Source: UBA1479 sp038109305
GTDB lineage: Bacteria > Pseudomonadota > Alphaproteobacteria > Rhodospirillales > Casp-alpha2
DNA length: 64,000 nucleotides
Reading direction: 5' to 3'
NCBI GenBank assembly: GCA_038109305.1
Contig: JAYNIR010000002.1
Span: 62,001-126,000, forward strand
Shown: positions 25,104 to 33,632 of the stretch, piece by piece
Layout of the letters: each line of letters begins with the position of its first letter
How positions within the stretch are numbered: the first letter of the stretch is position 1
Notes under the pieces: generated by a model
Databases searched by the model: none
Told to the model about the DNA's origin: nothing
What the model saw: only the letters and a program-made list of their open reading frames with translations
Translations under genes and position numbers: made by a program

Positions 25104-25708
25104 GGGTTCGGCTCCTCCCCGCCTTGCTGGGCGGCGACGCGTTTCAGCTTTCCGCGCAACCAGATGAAATACCCGCAGGCGAACAGCGGCGCACCGACGG
25201 CGGCGGCGATCAACAGACCTTCCTGAACCCCGAGAAGGATCAGGATCGGCACTGACAGGATCGCGTCGTCGGCGTCGAAGCCGTAAAACGACTGTAATTC
25301 GCCCGTACGCTCGCCGGCCAGGCTTTCCGCCCGCATGACCATGGCTAGGATCGCCGTGACCGATACCCCGGCGAGCACGCCCAGCGGGATCGCCATCAGA
25401 CCGTTGTCGCCGGCGCGCAGCCCGATGCCGAGCCCGACGAATGCCGCCGCATTGCAGATCGAATCCGCCCAAAGGTCGAACTTGTGGCCCCAGGCACTGG
25501 TCTGGCCGGTCATCCGGGCAAGGTCCCCGTCGCCCCTGTCGAGAACCATGGAAACGATGAATGCCACCGCGCCATAGGCCCACCACGGGTCGGCGCCGAC
25601 GGCGAAACAGCCCGCGGCGCTTAAGCCCACGGACAGCCGCACCGCCGTCACTTGCGAGGGCGTTACCGACGTGCGGGCGAGCGGCCGGGAAACGGCGATC
25701 CGCGCCAC
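25100..25708 (-). CDS. CDP-alcohol phosphatidyltransferase family protein
   Basis: The 202-residue (or slightly longer) membrane enzyme carries the complete CDP-OH-P signature: DGDLARMTGQTSAWG then HKFDLWAD, which fits D-G-x2-A-R-x8-G-x3-D-x3-D. Such enzymes move a phospho-alcohol from a CDP-alcohol to an acceptor. It overlaps hpnN by four bases and sits with an NTP transferase and a PhyH gene, which suggests it uses a CDP-headgroup made locally. The start is uncertain. The GTG at 25708 has no good ribosome site, while an ideal GGAGG lies seven bases before an in-frame ATC at 25735. That would add nine residues, including a Trp-Ile-His segment I recall from relatives. Confidence 0.85.
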   Translation of the reverse strand: MARIAVSRPLARTSVTPSQVTAVRLSVGLSAAGCFAVGADPWWAYGAVAFIVSMVLDRGDGDLARMTGQTSAWGHKFDLWADSICNAAAFVGLGIGLRAGDNGLMAIPLGVLAGVSVTAILAMVMRAESLAGERTGELQSFYGFDADDAILSVPILILLGVQEGLLIAAAVGAPLFACGYFIWLRGKLKRVAAQQGGEEPNP

Positions 25709-25732
25709 CTTGTGTATCCAGGTATTGTGAGA

Positions 25733-25747
25733 GATTGTCTTGCCTCC
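25733..25747 (-). promoter_or_regulatory. Strong Shine-Dalgarno placed for a non-canonical ATC start
   Basis: GGAGG at 25743-25747 is followed, after a 7-nt spacer, by an in-frame ATC at 25733-25735. No ATG, GTG or TTG lies in frame between this site and the GTG at 25708, 34 nt further on. Either initiation uses ATC, or the canonical start has been lost. Confidence 0.5.
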
Positions 25748-25838
25748 TTTTGATGTCCGGCGCTAAACGATAGCCCGCGAAGATCATGAAATTCACCGCA
25801 AAACGCAACCGCCATCACGATTGCCCATTGGAAACGAA

Positions 25839-26600
25839 ATGAAACTTACCAATCCCAACCTGACGCCCGACCAGATCGACCAATTCGCCGCTGACGGCTA
25901 CCTGGTGGCCAGGGGCGCCCTTTCCAAGGCCGACATGGCGGCGATTTCCGGCTGGACCGATGATGTGCTGGCGCTGCCCGAAGTATCAGGCGGCCACTGG
26001 GTTTATCACGAAGACAGCCGGACGGAGCCGGGCAAGCGGCTGGTCAGCCGGATTGAGCGCCTGGCCCCGTTCCATGATGGCTTCAAGGACCTGGGCGACG
26101 CGCTGGCCGGCCCGGTCGGCCAGCTGATGGGCGAGAAAGCGGTCCTGTTCAAGGAAAAGATAAATTTCAAAATGCCCGGCGGCGACGGCTTCAAACCGCA
26201 TCAGGATTCACAGGCCGGGTGGGACGCATACGCGGACTTTTTCATTTCGGCGCTGGTTTCCATCGACCGGGCGACGGAAGAAAACGGCTGCATTCAAATG
26301 GTTGGCGGCCATCACAAACGCGGCCTGTTCAAATCGTGGGAACCCCTGACCGACGAAGACATGGCGGGGATGGACCTGATTTCGTTGCCGACGGAACCGG
26401 GCGACTTGGTGTTTTTCGATTGTTACGCGCCGCACGCGTCGGAGCCCAATAATTCGGGCAATATCCGCCGAATCTATTACGCGACCTACAACCGCGCGTC
26501 GGCGGGCCACCACATGGACCGCTACTACGCCGACAAGCACAAAAAGTACCCGCCGGATATCGACCGGCAGGCGGGCAAGGAATACGTGTTCAGAGTTTAA
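25839..26600 (+). CDS. Phytanoyl-CoA dioxygenase (PhyH) family protein
   Basis: The 253-residue protein is an Fe(II)/2-oxoglutarate oxygenase of the PhyH family. The iron triad is visible as H-x-D in FKPHQDSQAGWDAY (about 120) and the distal His of DCYAPHASEPN (about 198), with an Arg in the 2-oxoglutarate position (NIRRIYYATYNR). Homologues hydroxylate diverse small molecules, including phosphonates and lipids, so the substrate cannot be read from sequence. I start at the ATG at 25839 with GGAAACGA upstream. It diverges from the CDP-alcohol phosphatidyltransferase gene and converges on the NTP-transferase gene, and so sits between the two probable headgroup enzymes. Confidence 0.85.
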   Translation: MKLTNPNLTPDQIDQFAADGYLVARGALSKADMAAISGWTDDVLALPEVSGGHWVYHEDSRTEPGKRLVSRIERLAPFHDGFKDLGDALAGPVGQLMGEKAVLFKEKINFKMPGGDGFKPHQDSQAGWDAYADFFISALVSIDRATEENGCIQMVGGHHKRGLFKSWEPLTDEDMAGMDLISLPTEPGDLVFFDCYAPHASEPNNSGNIRRIYYATYNRASAGHHMDRYYADKHKKYPPDIDRQAGKEYVFRV

Positions 26601-26616
26601 TCAAGCGCGCGGTAAA

Positions 26617-27378
26617 TCAGTCACCAGCAGGATTATAGGCGGTGATTTTACGGATAATTTCGTTGGTCGCGCGTTCCAGGTCTTCCGGAAAATCGATTTC
26701 GATCCACGGTATGCCCGTGATGTCTTCGTATCCGAAGGTTCCGGGCGGCGACGCCTTCAGCACAAAGCACATGGCTTCTTCGTAGGTGTAGTCGGGCGGG
26801 TCGTGGGCCACCATTTGGTCCGCCCGTTCGGCGATGCGGCCCGCGATATCGGGCGACATCAGCATGAAGCCGGGCCATTCGCCGACGGTGTCGTGGGTTT
26901 CGGTGATTTTCTTGCCGAAATCGACTAGAACGCCGTCACGGACACAAACCTTTACCGGCTCCGCCCCCGGTTCGAAATCCCTGTCCATGAGAATGCAGGT
27001 ATCGCCGGCCCTGGCAATCAGGCATTCCATCAGGTCGTCGTGGTAGAGCACGTCGGCGTCCATGAAAAGCACCGGTTCGCCCGACCGCATGGTGTCCCGC
27101 CCTGTGGCGAGGGAAATGATCGGCGTTTCCCGGTAAAGCGGATTGAACACCGTTTTGGCGAAACCCTTGGGCGCAACCCGGGCCAATTCAGCCTCGATGA
27201 TGTCGCGCTGGTGGCCGACGACGACGGTCAGCCCCGAGACGCCCAGGCGCGTCAGAACCTCGATATGCCGTTGCAGCAGCGTTTTGCCGTCAAACTGTAA
27301 CAGCGCCTTGGGAAGCGTATCACCCTCACCGCCGTAAAGCCGCCGGGCGACGCCGGCGGCCAACATCAATGCCTGCAT
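26617..27378 (-). CDS. NTP transferase, phosphocholine cytidylyltransferase-like
   Basis: The 253-residue cytoplasmic protein has a nucleotidyltransferase fold with the N-terminal pyrophosphorylase-type loop ALMLAAGVARRLYGG, the PKALLQFDGKTLLQ segment with the catalytic lysine, and the metal aspartates in VLFMDADVLYH. It is closest by pattern to the phosphocholine/2-aminoethylphosphonate cytidylyltransferase group (LicC/PntC-like), which makes CDP-linked headgroups. The CDP-alcohol phosphatidyltransferase 1.4 kb away would be a natural consumer of its product. The gene is in the same orientation as hpnA upstream. Specificity for CTP and the phospho-alcohol are inference. Confidence 0.82.
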   Translation of the reverse strand: MQALMLAAGVARRLYGGEGDTLPKALLQFDGKTLLQRHIEVLTRLGVSGLTVVVGHQRDIIEAELARVAPKGFAKTVFNPLYRETPIISLATGRDTMRSGEPVLFMDADVLYHDDLMECLIARAGDTCILMDRDFEPGAEPVKVCVRDGVLVDFGKKITETHDTVGEWPGFMLMSPDIAGRIAERADQMVAHDPPDYTYEEAMCFVLKASPPGTFGYEDITGIPWIEIDFPEDLERATNEIIRKITAYNPAGD

Positions 27379-27459
27379 GGAACCCTATTCCAGGTGGTTG
27401 AAAATCGGCGATTACGTGCCCCGCCGGCGGGCCGCTGTCAACCGGCGCGCGAAAAATAT

Positions 27460-28470
27460 TCAGCCGAGGTAGCCGTTGTCGCGGAACCAGGTTATCGCAT
27501 CGGCAATCGCGGCTTCCGCCGGGCGGGGGGCATAGCCGAGCTCGCGGGCGGCTTTGTCCCACTTAAAGAACATTGTCTTGCGCGCCATGCGGACGGCGTC
27601 GGGCGCTACCATCGGCTCGGACCCGCCGGTCAGCCGGCACCAGGCTTCGGACAAATAGGCAATCGGCATCACTGCACCCGCCGGGATGCGGCCCAGTGGC
27701 GGCCGGCCGCCGGTCAGGCGCGCCACGGTGGTCAAGATTTCCTGCAGCGTCATGTCCTGGCCGCCCAGCACATAGCGTTCGCCGATGCGCCCCCGGTCCC
27801 TGGCCCGGATGTGCCCGTCCGCCACGTCGTCGACATGGGCGACGTTCAGCCCCGTATCGACGTAAAACGGCATCTTTCCGCGGGCCGCGTCGACGATGAC
27901 CTTGCCGGTCGGCGTCGGCTTGACGTCGCGTGGGCCGATGGGCGTCGACGGATTGACCATAACGACAGGAAAGCCTCCGGCGGCGGCCTCTTCCCGCACC
28001 CGCTGCTCGGCCAAGTATTTCGACTGTTTGTAGGGTCCGATCATATCGGCATAGGTGACAGGCGTTTCCTCGTCTCCCTGCCCGCCTCCTGCTTCTTTCG
28101 GCGGAATGCCCAGCACCGCGACCGAGGACGTGTAGACGATGCGCGCCGCCCCGGCCTCCGACGCCGCCCGGACGATGGCGGCCGATCCGTCCACATTGGC
28201 CCGGAACATGGCGGCGGGATTGCGGGTCCAGATCCGGTAATCGGCGGCCACGTGGAAGACCGCCGAACACCCCCGGACGACGTGGGCGAGCGACTCGGGC
28301 CGCAGCAAATCGCCTTCCGCCACCTCGACTTCAAGCCCTTGGAAATTCCGCCGATCGCTCGACGGCCGGACCATGACCCGGACGGCCTCCCCCCGGGCCA
28401 CCAACGCCCGAACCACCGCGGCGCCGACAAAACCGCTGGCGCCCGTTACCAAATTCGTCGAAGAGGCCAC
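27460..28470 (-). CDS. hpnA: HpnA, hopanoid-associated NAD-dependent epimerase/dehydratase
   Basis: The 336-residue protein is an extended short-chain dehydrogenase. A Rossmann loop TGASGFVGAAVVRALVARG opens the domain and VYTSSVAVLG gives the catalytic serine. The conserved YxxxK is YKQSKYLAEQ and NPSTPIGPRDVKPTPTGK is a HpnA-like signature. HpnA genes are linked to hopanoid loci; a sugar-epimerase role in side-chain or glycoside formation has been suggested but not settled. I start at the GTG at 28470 because GGGAGG lies five bases upstream, while the longer frame has no site. It is followed by the NTP-transferase gene and divergent from ispH. Confidence 0.9.
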   Translation of the reverse strand: MASSTNLVTGASGFVGAAVVRALVARGEAVRVMVRPSSDRRNFQGLEVEVAEGDLLRPESLAHVVRGCSAVFHVAADYRIWTRNPAAMFRANVDGSAAIVRAASEAGAARIVYTSSVAVLGIPPKEAGGGQGDEETPVTYADMIGPYKQSKYLAEQRVREEAAAGGFPVVMVNPSTPIGPRDVKPTPTGKVIVDAARGKMPFYVDTGLNVAHVDDVADGHIRARDRGRIGERYVLGGQDMTLQEILTTVARLTGGRPPLGRIPAGAVMPIAYLSEAWCRLTGGSEPMVAPDAVRMARKTMFFKWDKAARELGYAPRPAEAAIADAITWFRDNGYLG

Positions 28471-28667
28471 GGATTCCTCCCTTTCCCGCCCTCCTATAGC
28501 AGCCAAAAACCGGTTTCGCGAGCCGCCATCCCCTTTAAATTGCGCAAAAATCGCTTATGTCCCAGGCATTCGGGCCCAGCGCGCCCGGCTTTCAGCCTGG
28601 TTGCCGGTCCGGGACAGGGCCGCCATTTCCGCTTTGCGCCGGGCCGGGACAGGTTTAAAAGGACGCC

Positions 28668-29627
28668 ATGTCAAAGAAACTCAACATTCTTTTGGCGAGC
28701 CCCCGGGGTTTTTGCGCCGGCGTGGAGCGTGCCATTGAAATCGTCGAACGGGCGCTAGAAATTCACGGGCCGCCGGTCTACGTACGCCACGAAATCGTCC
28801 ACAACAAACACGTGGTCGAATCCCTCCGCGCCAAGGGTGCCGTGTTCGTCGAGGAAGTGCATGACGTGCCCGAAGGCGCGGTGACGATCTTTTCGGCCCA
28901 CGGCGTCGCCGAAAAAGTTGAGATCGAAGCCAACGGCCGCGGCCTGCCGGTGATCGACGCGACCTGCCCGCTGGTGTCCAAGGTTCACAAGGAAGGCCAG
29001 AACCATGCCGGTAAGGGCCGCGAGGTGATCTTGATCGGCCATGCCGGGCATCCGGAAGTCGAAGGCACGCAGGGCCGCATCCCGGGTGGCGTGCTGTTGG
29101 TGCAGACGCCGGATGACGTGGCGAAGCTTGACGTGAAGGATCCGGACGCGTTGGCCTACGTGACGCAGACTACGCTGTCGGTTGACGAAACCCGCGACAC
29201 CATCAACGCATTGAAAAAACGGTTCCCCGCCATTGTCGGCCCGGACGTGAAGGACATCTGCTACGCGACGCAAAATCGTCAGCAGGCCGTCCGCGACATG
29301 TGCGACAAGATCGACCTGCTGTTGGTCGTCGGCGCCAAGAATTCGTCCAATTCCAACCGGCTGCGCGAAATCGGCGCGGAAATCGGCGTGCCGTCATACC
29401 TCATCGACGACGCCAGTATGCTGAACCCGGTGTGGCTCGACGGCGTCGGGACTGTCGGCATCACCGCCGGTGCGTCGGCGCCCGAGGAGCTGGTGCAGGA
29501 ACTGATCTGGCGTTTGGGCGATTTCGGCGAAACGCGGGTTCAGGCGCTTGCTGGCGTCCAGGAAAACATCGTCTTCAAGCTGCCTAAGGAATTGAAAGCG
29601 GGTGGCCAGGCGGCGGCGGGCGACTGA
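28668..29627 (+). CDS. ispH: 4-hydroxy-3-methylbut-2-enyl diphosphate reductase
   Basis: The 319-residue enzyme is IspH (LytB), the last step of the MEP isoprenoid pathway, giving IPP and DMAPP. The three cysteines that ligate the [4Fe-4S] cluster are present in SPRGFCAGVERAI (Cys14), IDATCPLVSKVH and KDICYATQNRQQAV. The conserved histidines are in HEIVHN, FSAHGVAE and IGHAGHPE, with the substrate-binding SSNSNRL and GASAPEELVQ. It lies four bases before hpnH on the same strand, so isoprenoid supply is coupled to hopanoid side-chain assembly. The RBS is AAAGGAC. Confidence 0.97.
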   Translation: MSKKLNILLASPRGFCAGVERAIEIVERALEIHGPPVYVRHEIVHNKHVVESLRAKGAVFVEEVHDVPEGAVTIFSAHGVAEKVEIEANGRGLPVIDATCPLVSKVHKEGQNHAGKGREVILIGHAGHPEVEGTQGRIPGGVLLVQTPDDVAKLDVKDPDALAYVTQTTLSVDETRDTINALKKRFPAIVGPDVKDICYATQNRQQAVRDMCDKIDLLLVVGAKNSSNSNRLREIGAEIGVPSYLIDDASMLNPVWLDGVGTVGITAGASAPEELVQELIWRLGDFGETRVQALAGVQENIVFKLPKELKAGGQAAAGD

Positions 29628-29630
29628 TCC

Positions 29631-30791
29631 ATGGCCGTTCCCGTTATTCAGCAGATCCGTGTCGGCGCATATATTCTCGGCAAAAAGTTCCGGGGCCAGG
29701 GCCGCTATCCGCTCGTCCTGATGCTGGAACCCCTGTTCCGCTGCAACCTGGCGTGCCCCGGTTGCGGCAAGATCGATTACGAAGACGACATTTTGAACAA
29801 GCGGCTCAGCGTCGAAGACTGCCTTCAGGCGGTGGATGAATGCGGTGCTCCGGTGGTCTCCATCCCCGGCGGCGAACCCCTGATCCACAAACAGATCAAG
29901 GAAGTCGTCGACGGCATCATAGCCCGCAAGAAATTCGTCTACCTGTGCACCAACGCGCTGCTGCTGGAAAAGAAACTCGATCTGTTCAAGCCGACGCCGT
30001 ATTTAACCTTCTCCGTCCACCTGGACGGGCTGGAGGCCCATCACGACACGGCCGTCGCCCAGCCGGGCACGTTCAAGCGCGCGGTTTCCGCCATTCGCGA
30101 AGCCAGGCGCCGGGGCTTCCGGGTCAACGTCAACTGCACGCTGTTCGATCAAATGTCGGCGGACGAAGCGGCGGAGTTTTTCGATTTCTGCACCCATGAC
30201 CTGGGTGTCGAGGGCATTACCGTGTCCCCCGGATTTTCCTATGAACGCGCGCCGGACCAGGAACACTTCCTGTCCCGCCTGAAAACCAAACAGCTGTTCC
30301 GCAACCTGTTCTCGCGCCCGCAGGCGAAATCCTGGCGGTTCAGCCAATCGACGCTGTTCCTGGATTTCCTCGCCGGCAATCAGACCTATCACTGCACGCC
30401 CTGGGGCAACCCGACGCGCAACGTCTTCGGTTGGCAGCGCCCCTGCTACCTTTTAAGCGAAGGGTACGCCGACACTTTCAAGGCTTTGATGGATGAAACC
30501 GAGTGGGACAAGTACGGCACCGGCAATTATGAAAAGTGCGCGAACTGCATGGTTCATTGCGGGTACGAGCCGACGGCGGTGACGGATATGGTGTCGAACC
30601 CGTTGAAGGCGCTTCGCGTGTTCCTCAAAGGCATCGATACGGCCAGCGACATGGCGCCCGACATCAGCCTTGAAAACCAGCGCCCGGCGGAATTCGTCTT
30701 CGACGGCCTGGTCAAGACGCTGAGCCAGCAGATGGCCGAAAAAGAAGCCACTGAAAAAGCCGCTAAAGCGGAAAAGGCCGACGCGGCTTAA
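29631..30791 (+). CDS. hpnH: HpnH, radical SAM adenosylhopane synthase
   Basis: The 386-residue radical SAM protein attaches the 5'-deoxyadenosyl group to hopene, giving adenosylhopane, the first step of side-chain extension. The cluster-binding motif is CNLACPGC (about 38-45; C-x3-C-x2-C), followed by VVSIPGGEPLIH with the SAM-binding Gly-Gly-Glu. Further cysteines in YEKCANCMVHCGYEP form the C-terminal SPASM-like region typical of HpnH. The tail is a Lys/Ala/Glu-rich helix. It follows ispH closely and is convergent with hpnG, its next-step enzyme. Confidence 0.96.
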   Translation: MAVPVIQQIRVGAYILGKKFRGQGRYPLVLMLEPLFRCNLACPGCGKIDYEDDILNKRLSVEDCLQAVDECGAPVVSIPGGEPLIHKQIKEVVDGIIARKKFVYLCTNALLLEKKLDLFKPTPYLTFSVHLDGLEAHHDTAVAQPGTFKRAVSAIREARRRGFRVNVNCTLFDQMSADEAAEFFDFCTHDLGVEGITVSPGFSYERAPDQEHFLSRLKTKQLFRNLFSRPQAKSWRFSQSTLFLDFLAGNQTYHCTPWGNPTRNVFGWQRPCYLLSEGYADTFKALMDETEWDKYGTGNYEKCANCMVHCGYEPTAVTDMVSNPLKALRVFLKGIDTASDMAPDISLENQRPAEFVFDGLVKTLSQQMAEKEATEKAAKAEKADAA

Positions 30792-30853
30792 ACCGCCCGC
30801 GTCCTGCTCTCCCCCAGCGTCTGCTCTCTCCCCGCCCCTACTTTCCCCCGCTC

Positions 30854-31549
30854 TTACTTTCCCAACGTCAGGGCAAAATCGGGGCCGAGGCTCTCCGCCG
30901 CCTGCCTGAGCGCGCCCAACGCCCGCGTGCCGCCGCGCCCGAGCGCGATCAGCTTTCCCAGATCGCCCGGATGAGCCGCGAGTTTCTTCAACAAAGTCAG
31001 CCCGTCCGTGCCGCCCGCGGAGTTGACCATTTCGTCGGTCCACTCGGGCAGCTTCGCGCTCGCCACGTCCGACACCGCGCGGATGACGGCAAAGGATTTG
31101 CCCCCGCGTTTGGCCGCAAGGCCCACGGCGAAGCTCTCCATATCGACCGCATCTGCGCCCGTGTTGGCGCGCAAGACCCGCTTGCGCTTCGGGTCCGTCA
31201 CGATGGACGAGGAAAACGCCAGCGTTATATCGGCCCGTGTAACCTGATCGCCGAGCCGTTCGGCAATTGCACCGGTCCAGTCCGGATCGCAGGCAATCGC
31301 CTTGCCTTCGCTGGAAATCACCCGATTGGCCAGGATCAGATCGCCGGCTTCAAGCGCCGGGTCCAACGCGCCGCAAAGTCCGAAGCTGATGACGCCGTCG
31401 GCGCCGTTGGTCAGCACGTGCGCCGCCAGGTTGCCGGCCCGGAATGGATCAGCGCCGGCGATGCAAATCACGAGGTTGGATTTGTCAGGCAGGTGGTTCA
31501 GGCAATCGGCTTCGCGCCGGACGCCGGTGATGATGCCGACCCGCGTCAC
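30854..31549 (-). CDS. hpnG: HpnG, adenosylhopane nucleosidase/phosphorylase
   Basis: The 231-residue protein has the purine nucleoside phosphorylase/MTAN fold: VTRVGIITGVRREADCL at the N-terminus, GVISFGLCGALDP as the substrate-binding block, and ADAVDMESFAVGLAAKRG with the catalytic Glu. HpnG removes adenine from adenosylhopane, leading to ribosylhopane. I start at the GTG at 31549, 14 bases after the shc stop, with a run of G residues acting as the ribosome site. The longer open frame to 31714 is the end of shc read out of frame. It forms an operon with shc, hpnE, hpnD, hpnB and hpnC. Confidence 0.9.
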   Translation of the reverse strand: MTRVGIITGVRREADCLNHLPDKSNLVICIAGADPFRAGNLAAHVLTNGADGVISFGLCGALDPALEAGDLILANRVISSEGKAIACDPDWTGAIAERLGDQVTRADITLAFSSSIVTDPKRKRVLRANTGADAVDMESFAVGLAAKRGGKSFAVIRAVSDVASAKLPEWTDEMVNSAGGTDGLTLLKKLAAHPGDLGKLIALGRGGTRALGALRQAAESLGPDFALTLGK

Positions 31550-31563
31550 GCCCCCCAGCCCGA

Positions 31564-33507
31564 TCAGATGCCGAAGGCCGGGCGCTTGGTGTTGGAGCGC
31601 TTGAGGTTTCGGTAGCGCGCCAAACTCCACAACGGGAAATAAGCGCTGTAGCCGTGATAGGTCAGGTAGAAAACCTTGGGGAAGCCGACGGCGTTGTAAA
31701 ACGCTTCCGTCCACTTGCCGCCTTCGCGCGGATGGGTCAGCAGAAAGTCAACGCCGCGTTCGACCTCAGGCGCCTCCAACTCCCCAGCCGCCATCAGGCC
31801 CATGATCGCCCAGGCGGTCTGCGACGGCGTCGAATCCCTCACTTCAAAACGACGATGGTGCCAATAGGTGGAGCAATCCTCGCCCCAGCCGCCGTCGCCC
31901 AGCTGACGCGCCTTCAACCAATCGACGGCGTGGCGGATATACGACTGCTGCATGTCCTCGCCGACGGCGTTCAGCGCACTAAGGACCGACCAGGTTCCGT
32001 AGATGTAGTTGGTGCCCCAGCGCCCGAACCAAGACCCGTCTTCTTCCTGTTCGCGTTTCAAATATTCTATCGCGCGGCGGACGACGGCGTCGTCGCGGCC
32101 GTATCCCAGCTGCGCCAGCATGCCGAGGCACCGAGCGCTGACATCCGCCGACGGCGGGTCGAGCAGCGCGCCGTGATCGGCGAACGGAATATGGTTCAGA
32201 TGGTAATGTTCGTTGTCGGCATCGAAGGCGCCCCAACCGCCGGATTCGGACTGCATGCCGATGATCCATTCGACGCCCCGGTCAATGGCGTTTTTGTAGC
32301 GCACCGGGTCCGCCCGGTGCAGCGCCATGACGACGACGGCCGTGTCGTCGACATCGGGATAATGATCGTTCCGGAATTGAAAAGCCCAGCCGCCCGGCCG
32401 GATATTCGGGCGGTGCGACCCCCAATCGCCGACGACGTCGGTGATCTGGCGTTCGATCAGCCACTCGGCGGCCTTGTCGAGAACGGCATTGTCTTTCTCA
32501 AGCCCGCTTTCCTGCAGCGCGTGCAAAGCAAGGCCCGTGTCCCACACCGGCGACAGGCACGGCTGGCAATAGGCTTCGTCGTCCCGTTCGATCAACAGCT
32601 TGTTAATGGAGGCGCGGGCGGTCGTGTAATCGGGGTGGTCCCGGTCATAGCCCAGCACCTCATACGCCATCACCGCGTTGGCCATGGCCGGGAAGATGCC
32701 GCCCAGGCCGTCGTCGCCGTTCAGGCGCACCTTCACGAAATCCATGCATTTGCCGATGGCTTTTTTCTCGAGCCATTCGGGGATCATCGGCTGCATCAGA
32801 CGGGCGGCCTTGTCGATGGCAAGAAACACATTGCCTAGGACGCTACCGGTCGGGTTTTCGAGGAAATCCGTCTGCTCGAACGGATCGGTCGTAAACAACT
32901 CGCGGATATGGACGCCCCGAGGATTTTTCGCCTTGGGCTTCAACGCCGCCAACACGAACAGCGGGATCATCACCGTCCGCGACCAATAGGCAACCTTGCC
33001 GATATGAAACGGCGACCAGGACGGCAGGAACATCGCCTCGGGCCGGATCACCGGCGCGGCCCGCCACGGCACTTGCTCAAACAGCGCCAACGCGATTCGC
33101 GTGAACACGTTCGATTTGGCCGCCCCGCCGTGGGCCAGAACCGCCAATCGCGCCTTCGCCATATGCGGGGCGTCGGGGTCTTCACCGATCAGTTTAAGGG
33201 CGTAGTACGCCTTGACCGTGGCGCTCATATTGAAGTCGCCGCCGGGATACAGCGGCCAGCCGCCGTGATCTTCCTGAATGCGCCGGAGGTAATTGCCGAT
33301 CTTGGTTTCCAGCGCGGCGTCGGGCGCGCCGAGAAAATGGTTCAGCATGACGAATTCGGCGGGGATGGTGGCGTCGGCTTCCAGCTCGAACAGCCAGGCG
33401 CCCTGACCGTCCTGGCGATTTTCAAGCCAGGCGCGGGCTTCCGCGATGGTCGCGTCAAGTACTCCGTCGTCAGCGGTGTCCTTGTCGTTTTGCGCTGTTA
33501 CCGTCAT
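31564..33507 (-). CDS. shc: Squalene-hopene cyclase
   Basis: The protein (about 647 residues) is a class II triterpene cyclase that turns squalene into hopene and hopanol at the inner membrane. The catalytic D-x-D-D protonation motif appears as YPDVDDTAVVVMALH. Several QW repeats are present (GGWPLYPGG, GGWGAFDADN, GSWFGRWGTNYIYG, GGWGEDCSTYW). The C-terminus is typical (FYLTYHGYSAYFPLWSLARY). The frame is open to 33570; I prefer the ATG at 33507, though the ribosome site is weak and the TTG at 33570 cannot be excluded. All catalytic features are intact. Confidence 0.96.
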   Translation of the reverse strand: MTVTAQNDKDTADDGVLDATIAEARAWLENRQDGQGAWLFELEADATIPAEFVMLNHFLGAPDAALETKIGNYLRRIQEDHGGWPLYPGGDFNMSATVKAYYALKLIGEDPDAPHMAKARLAVLAHGGAAKSNVFTRIALALFEQVPWRAAPVIRPEAMFLPSWSPFHIGKVAYWSRTVMIPLFVLAALKPKAKNPRGVHIRELFTTDPFEQTDFLENPTGSVLGNVFLAIDKAARLMQPMIPEWLEKKAIGKCMDFVKVRLNGDDGLGGIFPAMANAVMAYEVLGYDRDHPDYTTARASINKLLIERDDEAYCQPCLSPVWDTGLALHALQESGLEKDNAVLDKAAEWLIERQITDVVGDWGSHRPNIRPGGWAFQFRNDHYPDVDDTAVVVMALHRADPVRYKNAIDRGVEWIIGMQSESGGWGAFDADNEHYHLNHIPFADHGALLDPPSADVSARCLGMLAQLGYGRDDAVVRRAIEYLKREQEEDGSWFGRWGTNYIYGTWSVLSALNAVGEDMQQSYIRHAVDWLKARQLGDGGWGEDCSTYWHHRRFEVRDSTPSQTAWAIMGLMAAGELEAPEVERGVDFLLTHPREGGKWTEAFYNAVGFPKVFYLTYHGYSAYFPLWSLARYRNLKRSNTKRPAFGI

Positions 33508-33632
33508 ACCCGTTCTGCAAACCTTCGTTGCTTGCTTGGCGCGATTTGGCGCCCGCAGCGTATACGCCAATCGCCGCCGGTAAACAAGGATCGGCCCAAG
33601 TGACCATCTTCTTACAGAAAAACCCGCCTAAA

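Noticed and set aside
22479..25808. 1109-codon reading of hpnN
   Set aside because: The first 235 codons are the CDP-alcohol phosphatidyltransferase gene in another frame. A TTG with GGAGG at 25103 gives the normal HpnN length.
27394..28758. 454-codon open frame on the plus strand
   Set aside because: It is the antisense of hpnA, runs into the start of ispH and has Arg/Gly/Pro-rich composition typical of antisense frames in GC-rich DNA.
30792..30853. Repetitive C/T-rich spacer between hpnH and hpnG
   Set aside because: Short low-complexity sequence between convergent genes, with no stable hairpin recognised.
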